64,000 nt of DNA. Origin: Temnopleurus reevesii (lineage: Eukaryota; Echinodermata; Echinoidea; Temnopleuroida; Temnopleuridae). Position numbers and translations under genes: made by a program. Shown piece after piece: positions 12,243 through 23,041 of the stretch. The stretch is from positions 145,000 to 208,999 of the forward strand of contig BQKZ01000138.1 of assembly GCA_036244855.1 (NCBI GenBank), written 5' to 3'. The notes beneath the pieces are model-generated. The model did not search any database, had not been told where the DNA came from, and saw only the letters and a program-made list of their open reading frames with translations. The number at the start of each line of letters is the position of its first letter. The stretch's first letter is position 1.

Positions 12243-14056
12243 ATTCAAGTTGTTCGGCATTTAATTAATCCCTACTTGGTCAATATCTTTATCAATATAT
12301 GTCTTATTTTCATAACTGAAACTATGATTTGCTAATTTAACATTATATCTAAATTAAACAAAAATATGATGTTACTAGATGATAATAAAAATTGTGATGT
12401 CAAATGAGGAATTATTTTGATTAAAAGATGTAGAATGATTACAACCGTGGAATGAATGAAATAGGAGCAGAGGTTTATCTGGCAAACATGGCATACATTT
12501 ACATTCCCAGATTTTGAGAATGATGCATTTACAGTTAACCTGAAACAACTATCACGAGGAACGATGTGTAAATATATTTACTGTGTGTAAATATTTCATT
12601 TTGAACAGCTATCTTTACCTCGAATAATATGTTCTCTCTTGTAGAGTCAACACGGTATAGGTTAAAATACTTTTCAGATTTCCAGTCTTTACACAATCTA
12701 GTTGTCGGTGAAATCCAATAGCCCTACATTTCAATAACCTCTGCAACCTGTTGGTCCAATTATAAATGTCACCATGCAGCCATGGCATTGGTAGTATTAG
12801 TAATCAATCAGAAAATTATGATACAACATTAAAACGAGTTTACAACGATCGCCGAAACTAATGACGAAGAATCACGAAGGACCAAGTTGTGACGGATAGA
12901 TTTTACCCTAACCATTTTTGCAAAATCTTGACGCGATATGGACTTTTTACAAAGGCCGCTTGATATGAAATGCCCTTCTTTTTTGTCATTAATTGAAAAA
13001 TAAACAGACAAACGAAAAATGCTTGAATACTATATAATTATAAATTGGTAATCGATAATTTACAAAAGGCCGGAATCGATTATTTCAAAATTGATATTCG
13101 ATGTTTCGAATGATGCTTGTCCGAATGATGGAATGATGTGGCTGCATAGTAATGCAATAAAATATGTATCATATCTTGGCCATTATAAACAAATACACTC
13201 TTTTTTTTAAAAAAACCCTACCTCCCTACGGTCAGACAGTCATGAAGGACAAAAATATGTCGTGCTACGGTATAGGAACATTGACTAAAGTAAAGTTAGG
13301 ATAGGAATATGAAGTAAGATACGACTGTAATGTTATCTAAATGACAATCAATGACTTCTCGCCAAGAAAGTTAGCTAGAATAATTCCAAGACTAAAGTCA
13401 GATATACAATAATACAAAGGGGTGCATATACGAGAGGAAATTCATACAAACCCATTTAAACGACCTGTCGACGTGATAAAAGAATAACAAAAACAGGCGA
13501 TAAATAGATGGAACATATTAGAGAAATGTTTTGAATTGAGGCATGAATTTTATCCTTCCCTCATTGTTAAAATATTCATCAAAGTTAAATAAATATTTAT
13601 TAAAGTTGATTCCTGATACTCTTCAAAATTAATGATATATAAAACATGAAACAAATGTGATGTGTAAGGGTTGGACGATAACAATTTGAGGAGTTTTCAG
13701 AATGACAATCAGAATTTGGCAATGACACTTTTGGATTGTTTGACAAGAGTATATGAATGTCAATATCAGTTAACAAGTTATGCATGAGTAAGCACATATG
13801 AATGTAAGAATATGATTTTTGTTATAATACTTATAATGGAATCAATAAATACTAACATAATACGCAGACATTCAGCAAGGAAAAAAAGATCATCGATCTA
13901 GTATCCATGGTATCTGTTCGCCCCAAATGAATACCGCATGTGTAATAACGGCAAATGTTTGTCATTGTCCGAGTGTCTCAAAGGTTACATTTTAAGTCCA
14001 TTGCTACGTATTATCATTATCATTATTATTATCATTATTATTATAATAATAATAAT
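12243..14056 (+). repeat. 1.8-kb direct duplication, copy 1
   Basis: Every position matches the base 1816 nt downstream except 12531 (A versus G), 13627 (A versus G) and 13630 (T versus C). Even the 60- and 65-codon minus-strand frames recur at the same offset. The copy stops inside an (AAT)n run and is followed by G, then a single N at 14058. No coding function is evident inside the block. Confidence 0.97.
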
Positions 14057-14057
14057 G

Positions 14058-14058
14058 N
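14058..14058. other. Single-N assembly join
   Basis: One ambiguous base sits exactly at the boundary between the two copies of the 1.8-kb block. A one-base gap is what scaffolding or gap-filling software leaves when two contigs are placed with zero or negative estimated distance. Confidence 0.9.
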
Positions 14059-15872
14059 ATTCAAGTTGTTCGGCATTTAATTAATCCCTACTTGGTCAAT
14101 ATCTTTATCAATATATGTCTTATTTTCATAACTGAAACTATGATTTGCTAATTTAACATTATATCTAAATTAAACAAAAATATGATGTTACTAGATGATA
14201 ATAAAAATTGTGATGTCAAATGAGGAATTATTTTGATTAAAAGATGTAGAATGATTACAACCGTGGAATGAATGAAATAGGAGCAGAGGTTTATCTGGCA
14301 AACATGGCATACATTTACATTCCCAGATTTTGAGAATGATGCATTTGCAGTTAACCTGAAACAACTATCACGAGGAACGATGTGTAAATATATTTACTGT
14401 GTGTAAATATTTCATTTTGAACAGCTATCTTTACCTCGAATAATATGTTCTCTCTTGTAGAGTCAACACGGTATAGGTTAAAATACTTTTCAGATTTCCA
14501 GTCTTTACACAATCTAGTTGTCGGTGAAATCCAATAGCCCTACATTTCAATAACCTCTGCAACCTGTTGGTCCAATTATAAATGTCACCATGCAGCCATG
14601 GCATTGGTAGTATTAGTAATCAATCAGAAAATTATGATACAACATTAAAACGAGTTTACAACGATCGCCGAAACTAATGACGAAGAATCACGAAGGACCA
14701 AGTTGTGACGGATAGATTTTACCCTAACCATTTTTGCAAAATCTTGACGCGATATGGACTTTTTACAAAGGCCGCTTGATATGAAATGCCCTTCTTTTTT
14801 GTCATTAATTGAAAAATAAACAGACAAACGAAAAATGCTTGAATACTATATAATTATAAATTGGTAATCGATAATTTACAAAAGGCCGGAATCGATTATT
14901 TCAAAATTGATATTCGATGTTTCGAATGATGCTTGTCCGAATGATGGAATGATGTGGCTGCATAGTAATGCAATAAAATATGTATCATATCTTGGCCATT
15001 ATAAACAAATACACTCTTTTTTTTAAAAAAACCCTACCTCCCTACGGTCAGACAGTCATGAAGGACAAAAATATGTCGTGCTACGGTATAGGAACATTGA
15101 CTAAAGTAAAGTTAGGATAGGAATATGAAGTAAGATACGACTGTAATGTTATCTAAATGACAATCAATGACTTCTCGCCAAGAAAGTTAGCTAGAATAAT
15201 TCCAAGACTAAAGTCAGATATACAATAATACAAAGGGGTGCATATACGAGAGGAAATTCATACAAACCCATTTAAACGACCTGTCGACGTGATAAAAGAA
15301 TAACAAAAACAGGCGATAAATAGATGGAACATATTAGAGAAATGTTTTGAATTGAGGCATGAATTTTATCCTTCCCTCATTGTTAAAATATTCATCAAAG
15401 TTAAATAAATATTTATTAAAGTTGATTCCTGATACTCTTCAAGATCAATGATATATAAAACATGAAACAAATGTGATGTGTAAGGGTTGGACGATAACAA
15501 TTTGAGGAGTTTTCAGAATGACAATCAGAATTTGGCAATGACACTTTTGGATTGTTTGACAAGAGTATATGAATGTCAATATCAGTTAACAAGTTATGCA
15601 TGAGTAAGCACATATGAATGTAAGAATATGATTTTTGTTATAATACTTATAATGGAATCAATAAATACTAACATAATACGCAGACATTCAGCAAGGAAAA
15701 AAAGATCATCGATCTAGTATCCATGGTATCTGTTCGCCCCAAATGAATACCGCATGTGTAATAACGGCAAATGTTTGTCATTGTCCGAGTGTCTCAAAGG
15801 TTACATTTTAAGTCCATTGCTACGTATTATCATTATCATTATTATTATCATTATTATTATAATAATAATAAT
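14059..15872 (+). repeat. 1.8-kb direct duplication, copy 2
   Basis: Near-identical copy of 12243-14056. It continues through the (AAT)n run where copy 1 breaks off and enters a long trinucleotide microsatellite. Copy 1 has the natural left flank and copy 2 the natural right flank, as expected if both come from one locus assembled as two overlapping contigs. Confidence 0.97.
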
Positions 15873-15876
15873 AATA

Positions 15877-15907
<31 letters not shown>

Positions 15908-16010
15908 GTAGTAGTAGTAGTAGTAGTAGTAGTAGCAGCAGTAGTAGTAGCAGCAGCAGCAGCAGCAGCAGCAGTAATAGTAGTAGTAATAGTCATGATA
16001 GTAGTAGTAT
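15822..16010 (+). repeat. Compound (ATT)n-(AGT)n-(AGC)n microsatellite
   Basis: Successive blocks of ATC/ATT, AAT, ATT, AGT, AGC and mixed AAT/AGT. The order (TTA)n-(TAA)n-(TTA)n makes the AT part self-complementary, so it can fold back. The longest open frame in the window (15754-16212, isoleucine then serine runs) is this repeat translated and is not called as a gene. Confidence 0.95.
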
Positions 16011-17268
16011 TGTTTTTTTTTCCAGAGGCACAATGGTGTCTGCCCAGGTTGAAATTTTCCTAAATTTTAACTCGTTGACAATATCTACAGAATGTGCAAG
16101 GATCCGTTCCTTGTTAGTTGTACTTCACATCATAATATTCTCTCTTTTTAAAATTCCTCCATTGTATTCATGCGTCACCTTGGTCATGTTGGTAGAAAGA
16201 AACATGGGTTAAAATACGTCATGCATTTACGCGAATAGCCAAAATACAAGTGTTACGAATCTAGCGACAAATCATACGACAAATTAAATTAATGCTAAAT
16301 ATTTTACGCTAATGTGTGATTGTGCATTCTTAGGTATACGTTTTTTTTTCTTAAAATGATATCTTTAGTAATGCGTTAAATATTCATTGTTGCGACTATA
16401 CGCAAAACGAAAACGTAATATGAGCTTATCGCCAACGCCTATTATTATTATTATTACTTTTTTAATAAACACCTTACAGGGCCATTGCTCTCGCAAAATC
16501 TATGTATTTTATTATTGTAATTTTCGCGGTCATGTATTTTTTAATCTACTTGAGATGTGTAGCTTACATTTTAAGATTAATGAAGTTCCGAACACCGCAT
16601 CTAAAATATGTTTAGTATACTTCCTCAAATGCTCTATAAACCCTAACTTGTATTTTAAGCGGAAGATGAAGTGCAGCCACTTCGGAAGATGTTCTCGTTA
16701 AAAAGTTGTTTTCTTTGTTATACTATTATTTAAGTTTATTATATAGATTCCAAGCAGCGTGATGTGGTATACTAGATTCTTTTAAATCACAAATATACTA
16801 CAATTAGGGATATTAGCAAGCCATAGCTTAGCCCGTAAAATTTGTGGAAAGAAAGAAAAAGATGACGAAAAAGAAGCTACGGTTTGTATTTTTGCTTTTT
16901 ATCACACTGACGGGAAGTTATTGTTATATTAAATATATTTTCGCTTATAAGGGGATTTTTGACAAATATTTCACCCCGTTGAAGTACAATCATGGCTAAG
17001 GGCCTAATTAGCGATGATGGTGTTTTTCTTTTTGGCTCATGCAATTCACCATTCACCATCTCAAAAGGCAGAATATGTCTTAATATTGACTAAAAATGGC
17101 TAGAAGGATCAAAATCGTGCATATTCATACCCAAGAGACATGCATGCTCATTTTAAAAGTCCCACAATGAGCAAGGATTTTTAAGACTTTATTGCTGTAT
17201 CATAGAAAGAAAATTACACTTCTCAATAAAACGGATTTTCCAAAGAATTATTTTTCCCCATCAAATTC
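16011..17268. other. Non-coding stretch, nothing recognised
   Basis: AT-rich sequence between two trinucleotide microsatellites. The 104-codon frame at 16387-16701 shows no domain, and TTA/ATT repeats fall within it. No RNA gene or transposon ends seen. Confidence 0.5.
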
Positions 17269-17366
17269 CTCATCACCATCATCATCATCATCATCATCAT
17301 CATTATCATCATCATCGTCATCATCACCATCATCATCATCAGCATCATCATCATCATCATCATAAC

Positions 17367-17416
<50 letters not shown>

Positions 17417-17526
17417 GCAGCAGCAGCATCGTCATCATCATCATCATTATCATCTTCATCATCATCATCTTCATCATCATCATCAGCATCGTCATCATCA
17501 TCATCAGCAGCAGCAGCATCGTCATT
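17269..17526 (+). repeat. Large (ATC)n microsatellite with higher-order pattern
   Basis: About 255 bp of ATC units with ACC, TTC, GTC and AGC variants. A longer block (four ATC, then AGC-AGC-AGC-AGC, ATC, GTC) occurs at about 17406-17435 and again near the right end (about 17495-17525), so segments of the array have themselves been duplicated. The poly-methionine frame on the minus strand is an artefact. Confidence 0.95.
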
Positions 17527-20500
17527 TCCATCGGTTCTTTATCTGTTTATGCCCGATGTAATCTACTGGACAGCACCATAATTGCCATAAATGGCTACCC
17601 CTGAACTCTTCGCAATGTCAAAGGTGTATCGTGCCTCCATCGACCGGTCCGTGAAGGGGACGATTGTTGGACCGATTCGCTCTCCCACCTCATTCTACTC
17701 CAGATCATCCGTGGCTTTTAAAGTTTGATCGACTGCGTCAGTTTGGAAGCCGCTTTCACCAAACTTGACACTCGAGAACCCTTGCAAATCGTTGAGTTAT
17801 CGCTTCTCGACCCTTCTCAAGTTTGGCTCCGTCCTTTCACCAAAACTGAAAAGAGGCTCTCGCTTGGTAAGTTGAATGAAAAGAATACGATGAAGAAAAG
17901 AACAGAAGAAAAGGTAGGAGAAATAAAGATTTCAGAAAAAATACATTTCTTTGGCGAGGTGTTTTGTGTTGCGGTGATATTGTCATAGAACACCGCTCGC
18001 ACGGGCCTTACCCTCACAACTTTCACCCCAGTGAGGTCAGGCCATATTGCTAGAAGAAAAGGGAGGACGAGAAGGCTACCCGAAGCTGTTTTTATAGGAG
18101 AAAGGATAAGGCATACAAACTATTATCACTGCTTTTCTCGACTGCTCTATCTCCCTGAGCTAAAACGATCAGCCCCCGGAGGAGTGGGGAAGGAGAAGAG
18201 AGAAGGGGCGACAGATTGAGGCGAAGCTTCGAGGCAGATTTGGTCTCCTTTTCTGCTTTAATCGTCCTTAGCAGAGTCTATGGAAAGAGCCTCCGAGAAA
18301 GTGTAAGAGAACGCCGAGATTAAGCCAGAGAAAACAACGAGCAAATGAGGAATTGGAATTCATAAAAAGTAAGTTTGACAAAAACTTTCTTTCCTTAACA
18401 AACATTGATCTAGAAGAATTAACATTCCTATGGTCTTAGAAAATTGCGATATTTAGTTATTTCTATGGGGAACCCTTAACGCAATATGTTTACTTTACAG
18501 TGTCAAGATAAGTACTGGACGGTATTGATGAGTGAATTCTTTGATCCAATTTGCTCCGCAATGCATGTAGAAATATTGAAGTTCGTCAGCATATCTTTGG
18601 TATACCCACAAGCAGAATATGTGTTTTCTATCTTCTATGAACTCATTTGTTCCAAAAATGAACCCGCACAAAGTGTTACAAAGTTCAATACACATTATTG
18701 TACAAAACAGTTCTCGAGTATTCCAATGCATTTGGACTTGACATTGCGAAGTGCAATGTGTAATTCAATAAAAGAAATTTGTAGATGCTAAAATCTAGTC
18801 ACGAGATCTTGGAATTATATTTATCAAGAAAATCATTCAATGTTCAAAGTAGCATCATAACTTCCACTACGTATTTGGTGTAAACAAATGATAAAACGTA
18901 TATTTATTTAAAAAAAAAAGATTTGGAACATCCTTTCTATTTGCTTTCGTAGAGACCTACTGCTATTGAAATCGGAGCAGGTATATGTAACAATTCGATT
19001 TGAATGATAGTAAGGGCTATTAAATCGTAACCTGACACCTAATTTTCAATGATTATTTCTCAACGATGTTTCATTCAGATAAATGAAATTCATGTTATGT
19101 ACCATAACTCAACCACTCCTTTCGTTAGGAATCTGTTTTTAAAATACCCACTTTAAAAGAAAATTATTGAACAAGCTAAGAAGATATTTAATTAATTTCA
19201 TTAACTTTATGATGAATCATTATTATTATTAAAAATTATAATTAAAATTAATGTAGGCCGCCACACAACCAGGGGTTGATTGTAATACCTGCTTTCAATA
19301 CCAATATCATAAATCTATAACCATTTATGTCATTCATTGAAAAGTGCAAATATTTAAACCACGTTTACCTAAACGCGTTTCCCTTTTCAATGGAAATACA
19401 AGAAGCCTATAAAACATATTCCCCAATTCCACAAACAAAAATAGAATATATTCACGATAGATGATTTAACAAAGAATGCAATTCTAAACGGTCAGTCATC
19501 CTACTTCCTTTGCAGCGATTAATCTAAAAAGAATGTGAACTAATGTGTATTTTGTTCTGACCAAGTGGAGCCAATTCCAACCCAAATGAAGAAAAAGTCG
19601 TAATTATAAATGAATATTTCAGAAAGAGGAAAAGTGACAGAAAATATCGATTTTTTTTTGACAAACTATCTTGTAAATACTTATATTACAGCATTCATTC
19701 CTTATACAAAAGCGAGGTAGTTTTGTTGAAACGTTTCTATTACCGCTGAATATACTCAAATCATATTAGTTTTGGCAGAATGATGACATTAATGTTGTCT
19801 TCAGAATTATGACATATACTCGAAAGAACAAAAATAACACATGTACCGTTTTTCACGAATATGTGATTCCCTAAACCGCTTTGTACCGGAATGAATAATG
19901 CTTTTTAAATTCAAGCACTGATCTGGTTATTATAGTGTAAAGCACAGGGTGGTAATTTTTTTTAATAAAGATTCATGCTTTACAATCAGTTCTCAATGTG
20001 ACAATGTGACTTATTTTTAATGATAATGATGATGATTAAAAAAAGATAAGGACACTCTGCAAAATAGAGATATCAATCACACTCACTTTATATTAAAATA
20101 TTGGTCATTATATTTTTGTCTCTCTCTCCTTCGCTGTCATAGCTGTGAGGTCTATTTATTCTTGCTTCTCTACAGCTTCCCCTTTGTCATTTTTAGCTAA
20201 GCTTCTTGTCTCATTTTATCCATTACTCATTAAATCAACAAAAATAATTTATATATCTAATTTAGAGAAAAAGTATTATACACCAAACCAAGACCACAGC
20301 TAATTCCCCCAAGACATTTCATGTTTCCGTTTGGTTTTATATTCAGGCTGTTTTTATTGCGAAATTCCAGTTATTCATGGGTAGTCGTATAGGGATTAAT
20401 TTGATAGTAAATACAGCTAGAGAATATTGAAATTATAAGTTCAAAAAACATTTTCCTGTTAATTACTTATTGGACGAGAAGAGAGTGACCATATAGACGT

Positions 20501-20945
20501 TTGCAGACAGAGGTCAATATTAGGATGGTTGCAGAGGGGGTGCAAGGTCCTCAGGCATGTCAGGAGGAGTTCTCATGGGGCACCAACATGAAAAAAAAAG
20601 GGACGAAGTAATATTTTGAATAGATTCTTAATCCTTGGTCAGCAGGTTAAGTCAATGAAAATCGGCTTTTTAATGCTTTAAAATGCAAAAATCGCATAAA
20701 CATTTTCCTTCAAGTTCTGGTTATTATAGAGTCGTTAGAGAGGGCCCCATAGGTGTGTGAATTCGAAGATAATGATATAAAATCCTGTTTTGTCCACCTC
20801 ATGTATATTTTATCTACCTCTTGCTAAATTCTGGGCCCCATTATAATAATACAAATAAAGTTTCAACATTTAAGATAGTCTTTAATTGTCCTGATAAAAT
20901 TGTCCTAAAATCAATTTCATTAGTCAATTAGCAATTCTCATTTTT
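17527..20945. other. Non-coding stretch; weak exon-like patch 17640-17875
   Basis: Unique DNA. At 17640-18330 base composition is richer in C and G than the flanks. A plus frame opening at 17725 runs into a consensus donor string GTAAGT at 17867-17872, so a small exon is conceivable, but the peptide matches no family I know and no acceptor or partner exon is evident. From 18340 to 20945 the sequence is AT-rich with no feature. Confidence 0.4.
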
Positions 20946-21514
20946 CTTTTTTTAAAGAAAAGTCTACCCAAATACGATATTTTTAAACAAAAGCATGAAA
21001 AGCAGAAATAATTGGTGAACAGAACAAAGAAAGTTTTATGAAAATCGGACAAGTAATAAGAAAGTTTTGAACTTTTAGAAATTTGGGAAAATCAGCAAAT
21101 CGTTGAAAATTCTTATACATGCTTCCATTTTGATGACATCATGACTAAACACAATTGTCTTTATATTTATTGTGCAAAGTTCAACATTTCTACAGAAAAA
21201 TACCAAGTTTGAATAAATGTGAACATGCAAATAGGGGAGCTGCATATCTATTATGAAGGTATCCTTTAATTAAAATTTTTGAGGAAATCATATTTTTGGG
21301 GAAAAGTTGTATTTTATGACATCGATATGAATATGACAAATGGTCAGTTGTGCACCTATGACGTCCTCAGTTGCCAGTTTGTCTAAATATTGAAACATTT
21401 ATAAATTTCTTATTAGTAGTCCGAAATTTTCTTAAACTTTTTTTGCTATATTCAATTTTTTTTTTCTGTTGAAGAAGTACTACTTTTTGGGTAGAGTCTT
21501 TTTTACATCTTAAG
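20946..21514 (+). mobile_element. TIR element family TACCCA, copy A (non-autonomous)
   Basis: The ends are inverted repeats: AAAGAAAAGTCTACCCA at the left (to 20970) and TGGGTAGAGTCTTTTTT at the right (from 21488). The next 80 bp inward also match in inverted form (GAACAGAACA...GAAAATCGGAC-like and AATAAGAAA-like strings). Middle anchors shared with copy B (40126-40664), on the opposite strand: TGGTCAGTTGTGCACCT at 21341-21357 and CATGCAAATAGGGGAG near 21223. No transposase frame is present, so it would have been moved by an enzyme encoded elsewhere. The superfamily cannot be assigned by eye. Confidence 0.75.
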
Positions 21515-22945
21515 ACTTGCGTTGAAACACGATGATGAAATGAAATCAGCTCGGTCTCTTCGTTCCCTCGAATGTACAATCACATTTACAGAACTGGAGG
21601 TGGAAGGTGGAACACATATTGTGTTTGCATATATGGCAATGACATTTTTTAGATATACTATTGTTTGCAGGATCATCTCTTTATGTTGTACACACTTACA
21701 TGAAATTTCTTAAAGTGTTTTATATTTGTCCCACATTTAGAATTTTAATGATTCAGTTAATTTTCTTTAATGAGGCACCTTTGGAACCGTTATAGGTTTT
21801 TTTTTCCATAAAGGATATTTCTTGAGCGCAATAAGAACCTTTTGGAAGGGTTCCAAGTATGGGACAACAAAATTAATTTTGCATCTTTTTTCCAAAAATT
21901 CCAGGCTTGTCTGTATAGATTTTTTTTTTTTTTTAGATATTATCGACATTTTGTACTTTTGGTACATTCTTTTGAAAACTTCTCATGCTTTAATTTGCAC
22001 GATATGATATGTCTTCGCGGAAAGTTGACGGTATTTTTTTTTTTGCCTCTTTTATATTCGATCTTGATAAAGTGCACAATTCTTTATAAGATCGATGATC
22101 AGAAGAATGGAAGGGTAAAAAAGTTATGAGCATATAAATATTTTCAATTTCATATCATTATTTGCCGAGCATGGATGCTCAGAAATGGATTAAACGTGCG
22201 TGGTGATCAGGAAGATACGGCCGAAATCCAAGCTTCACGCTCCTCGACTCTCTATCTTGAGATAAACCTCTGGCTCAAATTGTGAAAGAAATATCTTGAG
22301 ATAATGATATAAAGACGGCTGCTATGCATCCGACACTATCCTAGAATATTGGACAATGTCAAGGTTAATTCAGCAGCATACTAGACGGGTATATTGTGTG
22401 TCTCATCAGGCTCAGATCGGGGAATAGAATATTTTCTTCGACCCTTGACCAGAAGTAAAATCCAGCCCGGGTTGGTGTGAGATGAATACTTGCTGTGTTT
22501 CCCAAGCTAGCTTCTTCCATTTCTCAACAGATTCAATAATAGCTTGATAAAATAAAATCCGCTAGCTATAACTTTCAGATATCTGAGTATGGCAGTAATC
22601 CGGTCGGAAGTTGAAAACCTCGTTTTCTTCTCCGCTCCGAATTTTACTTCAATAAGAGTTACGGGGAAAGAGAAAGCGACATAGGAGAACGCAGCAGCAG
22701 GACGAGGGATAGAGATGAGTGGATATGATAAATACAAATGAAAACGAACATCGAAATAGGAATAGACTATTTAGGAGAAGAGAAGAAAGAGAGAGAGAGA
22801 GAGATGTATATGTTTAGAAAGTGTGTGCTGTGTGTGTGAGTGGGAGGTAGAGAGAAAAATAACCTTTATTTGTATTTTTTCGACAAAACTTCATCTTCAA
22901 ATTTGAAATTTTCAAATAACACTATTTTGCTGATTGTGTTCATGA
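21515..22945. other. Non-coding stretch, nothing recognised
   Basis: T-rich on the plus strand with several T8-T12 runs (21793-22050), a short GA patch (22789-22804) and no exon-like frame with recognisable domains. Confidence 0.5.
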
Positions 22946-23041
22946 AAATGGTACGATATTGCACCTTTGCGAGTTTTGTTACATATTGCATCTTTTTGCG
23001 AAGGATTGCATCCTTTGTGTATCTTTTTATTCAGTGTATTA
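22946..23041 (+). repeat. Dispersed repeat, copy 2 (partner at 1300-1462)
   Basis: TATTGCATC, GCGAAGGATTGCATCC, TTTGTGTATC and CAGTGTA occur in the same order as in the copy at 1406-1462, with scattered substitutions. The left part (GGTACGATATTGCACC) matches less well. Sequence divergence suggests old insertions. Confidence 0.45.

Noticed and set aside
12829..15613. Two pairs of identical minus-strand frames (60 and 65 codons)
   Set aside because: They are identical only because the 1.8-kb block is present twice; the duplication, not protein conservation, explains it.
15754..16212. 152-codon open frame, longest in the window
   Set aside because: It is the (ATT)n/(AGT)n/(AGC)n microsatellite translated into isoleucine and serine runs; the non-repeat ends have no domain.
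15822..17526. Possible CRISPR or regularly spaced repeat array
   Set aside because: Units are contiguous triplets without unique spacers; these are microsatellites in a eukaryotic context.
17223..17531. 102-codon minus-strand frame rich in methionine
   Set aside because: Translation of the (ATC)n array; no biological protein has this composition.
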